From Protopterus annectens (lineage: Eukaryota; Chordata; Ceratodontiformes; Protopteridae): DNA of 64,000 nt. Position numbers and translations under genes: made by a program. The notes under the pieces are model-generated. The model was not told where the DNA came from. It ran no database searches and saw nothing but the letters and a program-made list of their open reading frames with translations. The stretch is from the NCBI RefSeq assembly GCF_019279795.1, contig NC_056744.1, forward strand, positions 1,506,625,045 through 1,506,689,044, written 5' to 3'. Shown piece by piece: positions 60,556-64,000 of the stretch. How positions within the stretch are numbered: the stretch's first letter is position 1; each line of letters starts with the position of its first letter.

Positions 60556-62308
60556 GTAAGGACACAGGGCACATCAGTAGACCACTGTTGTGTAAATATC
60601 TGCAGTGATACAGGTAGATCATGCATAACTGTTATGTCATACATATATTGTGTTGCTGCATTGTAGTGATAAACAGATGTCCAGATGTGGTAGTATTGTG
60701 GGAATTTTTGGTTGATGTATGGTAGTACTACACCCAGCCTGTAGCAGTGCCATAGGTGTGGACACTGACATTGCATCTCTCACCCACTCATGTAGATCCC
60801 TTAGGAGTAACAGCAAGGCAGCAGCCTGTAGCTGGTGAGTATGTCTTATGTAGATGCATGCCAACACACCGGACATGTAATGGTGATGGTATATTCCATC
60901 CACACATCTAACACACCTACCCTGAATAAATGCTGTACATGTGCATGTATTGTTGCTGTGAAATGCATAGTCTCACAGGGGTGACCATGATGGGTTATTG
61001 AAAGGGTATGTCACAAACCTGCATGACAACTAACATCCTGTCATTGTGGAATGTGTCCACAGGGGGTAACATGCTGTTGGTAGACATGGCCTACAGTAGT
61101 GACATGTTCTGAACAATGCCCGTATACAGTGCAACACCAGTGTATATACCTGTAGGGCAATGCCAACTGCTGCTGAGATACACTATGGCATACAGCATTA
61201 CAGTAGTCCACATTATCAGCTGGGTCAAGGCTGCAGCATATGGTGTTCAGTGTATGGGACACTGCAAGCTAACACAAATTTGTAGGGCTTACCTGTCATG
61301 CATCTGCAAAAAAGCTGAGGGAGGGGGGGTCTCAGCATGAAACACCAGTGCACTGCAGCAGGGATCCCAAGGATGGTAGGAATGGCTCTATCTGCATATA
61401 GTCAGGTTCAGGACCTGTGGCAGCCATAACCCTACCCACACTGCAATAGTGACGGCATTGTGTGAACACCATGGGATGTGCACATGAGTAGACCTTGCAA
61501 TCATGCAGAATAGGGGGACATGTGTAGGGTAGGCTGAACATACACTGGCAATTGCAGAAGGCCCATTCTGGTATACCTCTGCCATGAGTAGAGAGTGCTG
61601 TAGTACACATGACAAGAAGTGTGATAAACCATCATGATAAGGGTATGCACACATATACACACATGGTGTGTATGCATTGTGGTCAGCAGCCACACACCTA
61701 ACACAATCTGTAGACACTGCATATGAAAGTACAGAACATATGTTACATACCAGACTTGTGTACAGCTAAGATATGCAGTGCTGTGGTCCCATGGCAGATC
61801 ACAGATGTGTGTGTAAAATCAATAAAGGTGTGTACACCCCCCATAGCCACGGTATGCTCTGATGGTTGTTAGTGTAAGCATTTCTGCAGTGGTCATACAT
61901 GGTCTGTTGATGTTGACAGATGTAAATCAGGCATCAGGCATTCACCAATGAAAACAGTCCACATATCATCCCAGGTATGTGTTGCTGAAAAACCTAGGGG
62001 CTGTGAGAGGTACAGCTGACATATCTGACACAGTACTACACATTCCGTAAGGGGTTGGACACCTGTGAGATGTGGTGCACAGTACATGGCAGGGTGCAGA
62101 ACAGGTGCCCAGCAATACTGTGTACATGGGTGCAGTGGTATCAAGGGGAAGGGGCATTACCTAATCATAGCACATGCATCATACACATGTATACCATTGC
62201 TAGCATGGAGTGAGTATAGGTGAACTGCATGCTGTTCTGTACCATATGTTCTGCATGTTGGCAGATATATAATAGGAAGAGTGTGTGTACGATTACTGTG
62301 CTACCTCA

Positions 62309-62380
<72 letters not shown>

Positions 62381-62389
62381 TGTGTGCAT
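62309..62389. repeat. (GT)n microsatellite
   Basis: About 80 bp of GT in the presumed intron; counterpart of 14614-14684. Confidence 0.95.
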
Positions 62390-63249
62390 CCTGGTGGTTA
62401 GTTAGTTTGCCTGCAGGTTCACTCTGGTGAAGTGGTGGGAGGTAGATTCATGTATGATGCGTGTGTGCATGTGTATGTTTCTGTGTGTGGCCATGTATGC
62501 ACATGTATGATTGTGGGGTGTTCATACAGCTGTACCCCTCTTTGGGACTGTGCAGTACATGGACATGGAGTGCCACATTACACACCAGGAATACCTGCCA
62601 TGTACTCACAGGACAGAAAATAGTATAATATGGTCTGTAGCATGGAACAGGCATCCAGAGGGAAGGTAGACTCCAGGTACACACTTAATATTGCAGTCAG
62701 CAGAGAGGTCACCTACAGCCCATGTATGCAGCTCTACAGATGCATTTGGGAAGTAATAGTCAACACCAGGGAGTGTATCCAAATATTACAGCTGACACAT
62801 GATGGGCTGACGGAGCAGCATATCTGGCATGTACTGAGCATTACATACACGACACACCAGTGGGAGCTATTATGAGTACACCATAGTAGCATATACATAT
62901 AAGGGCCATGCACATTATTCTGGCCATACAGAGGGTGCATGCTGAATGACAGCATTGAGGCCATGTAACTCCACTACACACAGGTCAGGCAGGTACTGTA
63001 GCAACAGACCTTGTGTTGTGGCCATTTGTGTGGGCATTTAGAGGACTGTGATGTTAATGAGTGGTATCAATGTGTGTATGTTAACAAGTGTGATGCAGGA
63101 TGGGGTAACACATAGACATATACGTGGGACTGTCTGTAAAGCCATGGACAGGTAGGTATTATGGAGATGTGTGTGTGTGTGTGTGTGTGTGTGTACTGGT
63201 AAGCAAAGCTGCACAAGTTTTAAAGTATGGTTATTGTTTTCGCCCACAG

Positions 63250-63461
63250 GTGAAGAGGTGGGTCAAGGTCCCTCCTGCACCCAGTCTGATGTAGGTGTCC
63301 ATACAAACACTGATGATGATGATGATGATGATAATGTAGAGGCACAGGTGAGGTTGTCAGGGGCTGACACTGTGCCAGCATTTGACATCCCCCTTTTAGC
63401 CACCCCACCCCTGCACACAGTTACAGTGCCTATACACACACCCCATAACCAGTGGCCATAG
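63250..63461 (+). pseudogene. Myb/SANT-like gene, exon 2, copy 2
   Basis: Acceptor 'tttcgcccacag' ends at 63249. The frame 'GEEVGQGPSCTQSDVGVHTN' leads to a run of seven Asp and the same Pro/Thr-rich tail, stopping at TAG 63459-63461. Joined to exon 1 of this copy it is in phase. The Asp run is longer than in copy 1 (a GAT repeat expansion). Confidence 0.65.
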
Positions 63462-64000
63462 CAGGGGGACAGCTAGCATTCAGTGGCAGTGCACAGGAAA
63501 GTGTGGTAACCATGCCTACTGTGTCCAGTCATAGCGGGCATAGCTGGATGTCCGGCAGGCTGCCATATAGGTGGATGCCTCAGGGTGCTCGTAGTAGGGC
63601 CACTGGACATCATGCCCCTGGCATAGGCAACATAGCTGCAACTAGCAGAAGCATGTTACAGGCTTTAATGATGGTGCAAGCATGTATTGAGCATTACACC
63701 AGACAGAGCCTTAGGCTGCAGAGTGCTGCTCTCTCATCTGTAAGCGACAACCTCCGTGAACTGTTGGGTACCATCTGTGCTTCTACCGAGGAAGTGGATA
63801 GATGGCATGATGAGATGATGGCCCTCATTGGCCATGGTGTGTCCGTGCTTCAATGTGTGGTGGGGATGCAGCAACACCAGAGTGGACATGGGCCAGCAAC
63901 AGCAAAAGCTGGCACTCAACTTGGGTGTGTTAGGACACCAAGTGGCTCCTGTAGTGGCAGTAGCAGCCTCGGCAGTGCAGGGACTGTGCTGTCCACACCA
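63462..64000 (+). pseudogene. C-terminal region of the Myb-like gene, copy 2 (partial)
   Basis: Collinear with 15830-16368. It encodes, in a shifted frame, a stretch like 'SDNLRELLGTICAST' followed by 'DRWHDEMMA'. It is cut by the window end. Confidence 0.5.

Larger units (their letters stand above)
55021..64000 (+). mobile_element. Long Harbinger-associated repeat unit, copy 2 (runs off the window)
   Basis: Collinear with 6926-16368 in the same orientation. It starts CCCCCAAATTTACTAAAC after unrelated flank 'agaaagatata'. It lacks the SINE and the CR1 tail found in copy 1, keeps a perfect subterminal hairpin and an intact exon 1 donor, and has lost the exon 1 ATG (AAG). The window ends inside the C-terminal part of the Myb-like gene, so the right half and any transposase are unseen. 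Confidence 0.8.

Overview
The window is vertebrate-type nuclear DNA made almost entirely of mobile elements. I see no host gene, rRNA or functional tRNA. CR1-type LINEs with an esterase ORF1, an L2-like LINE, tRNA-headed SINEs with a '...gccgaaagacaca' tail, PIF/Harbinger genes, a Penelope-like foldback and long (AT)n and (GT)n tracts point to a repeat-rich fish or amphibian-grade vertebrate. I cannot name the species.

Layout. 0.6-5.8 kb: CR1 copy A (minus strand), split at 2.09-2.93 kb by a nested inverted-repeat insert flanked by a 15-bp target duplication; both arms carry a hammerhead-ribozyme-like motif. 6.9-16.4 kb: first copy of a long low-coding repeat unit holding a decayed, intron-containing Myb/SANT-like gene. 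16.4-26.9 kb: microsatellites, a ~225-bp tandem array and, on the minus strand at 24.9-26.05 kb, a Harbinger transposase gene with one in-frame stop. 26.8-32.1 kb: an island of hairpins and foldback MITEs, several with exact target duplications. 32.35-32.58 kb: a tRNA-headed SINE. 32.7-37.0 kb: CR1 copy B. 37.2-45.3 kb: CR1 copy C, whose 5' region carries six near-identical ~640-bp tandem monomers. 46.0-51.2 kb: a foldback, a 647-bp MITE and orphan coding relics ending in poly(A). 51.9-54.6 kb: an L2-like LINE (plus strand) with most of its reverse transcriptase deleted. 55.0-64.0 kb: second copy of the 6.9-kb unit, same orientation, running off the window.

How the parts relate. Harbinger elements need a DDE transposase and a Myb/SANT-like partner. 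Both are recognisable here but decayed, and they lie about 8.4 kb apart in opposite orientation. Whether they belong to one ~20-kb element or to two diverged units is open. The CR1 copies supply the mobility machinery for themselves only. The MITEs and SINEs are non-autonomous. Insertions present in one copy of the long unit but absent from the other (a SINE at 7.6 kb and a 96-bp CR1 tail at 8.3 kb) order the events.

The best candidates for follow-up are the foldback with paired hammerhead motifs, the CR1 5' monomer array, and the long Harbinger-associated unit.
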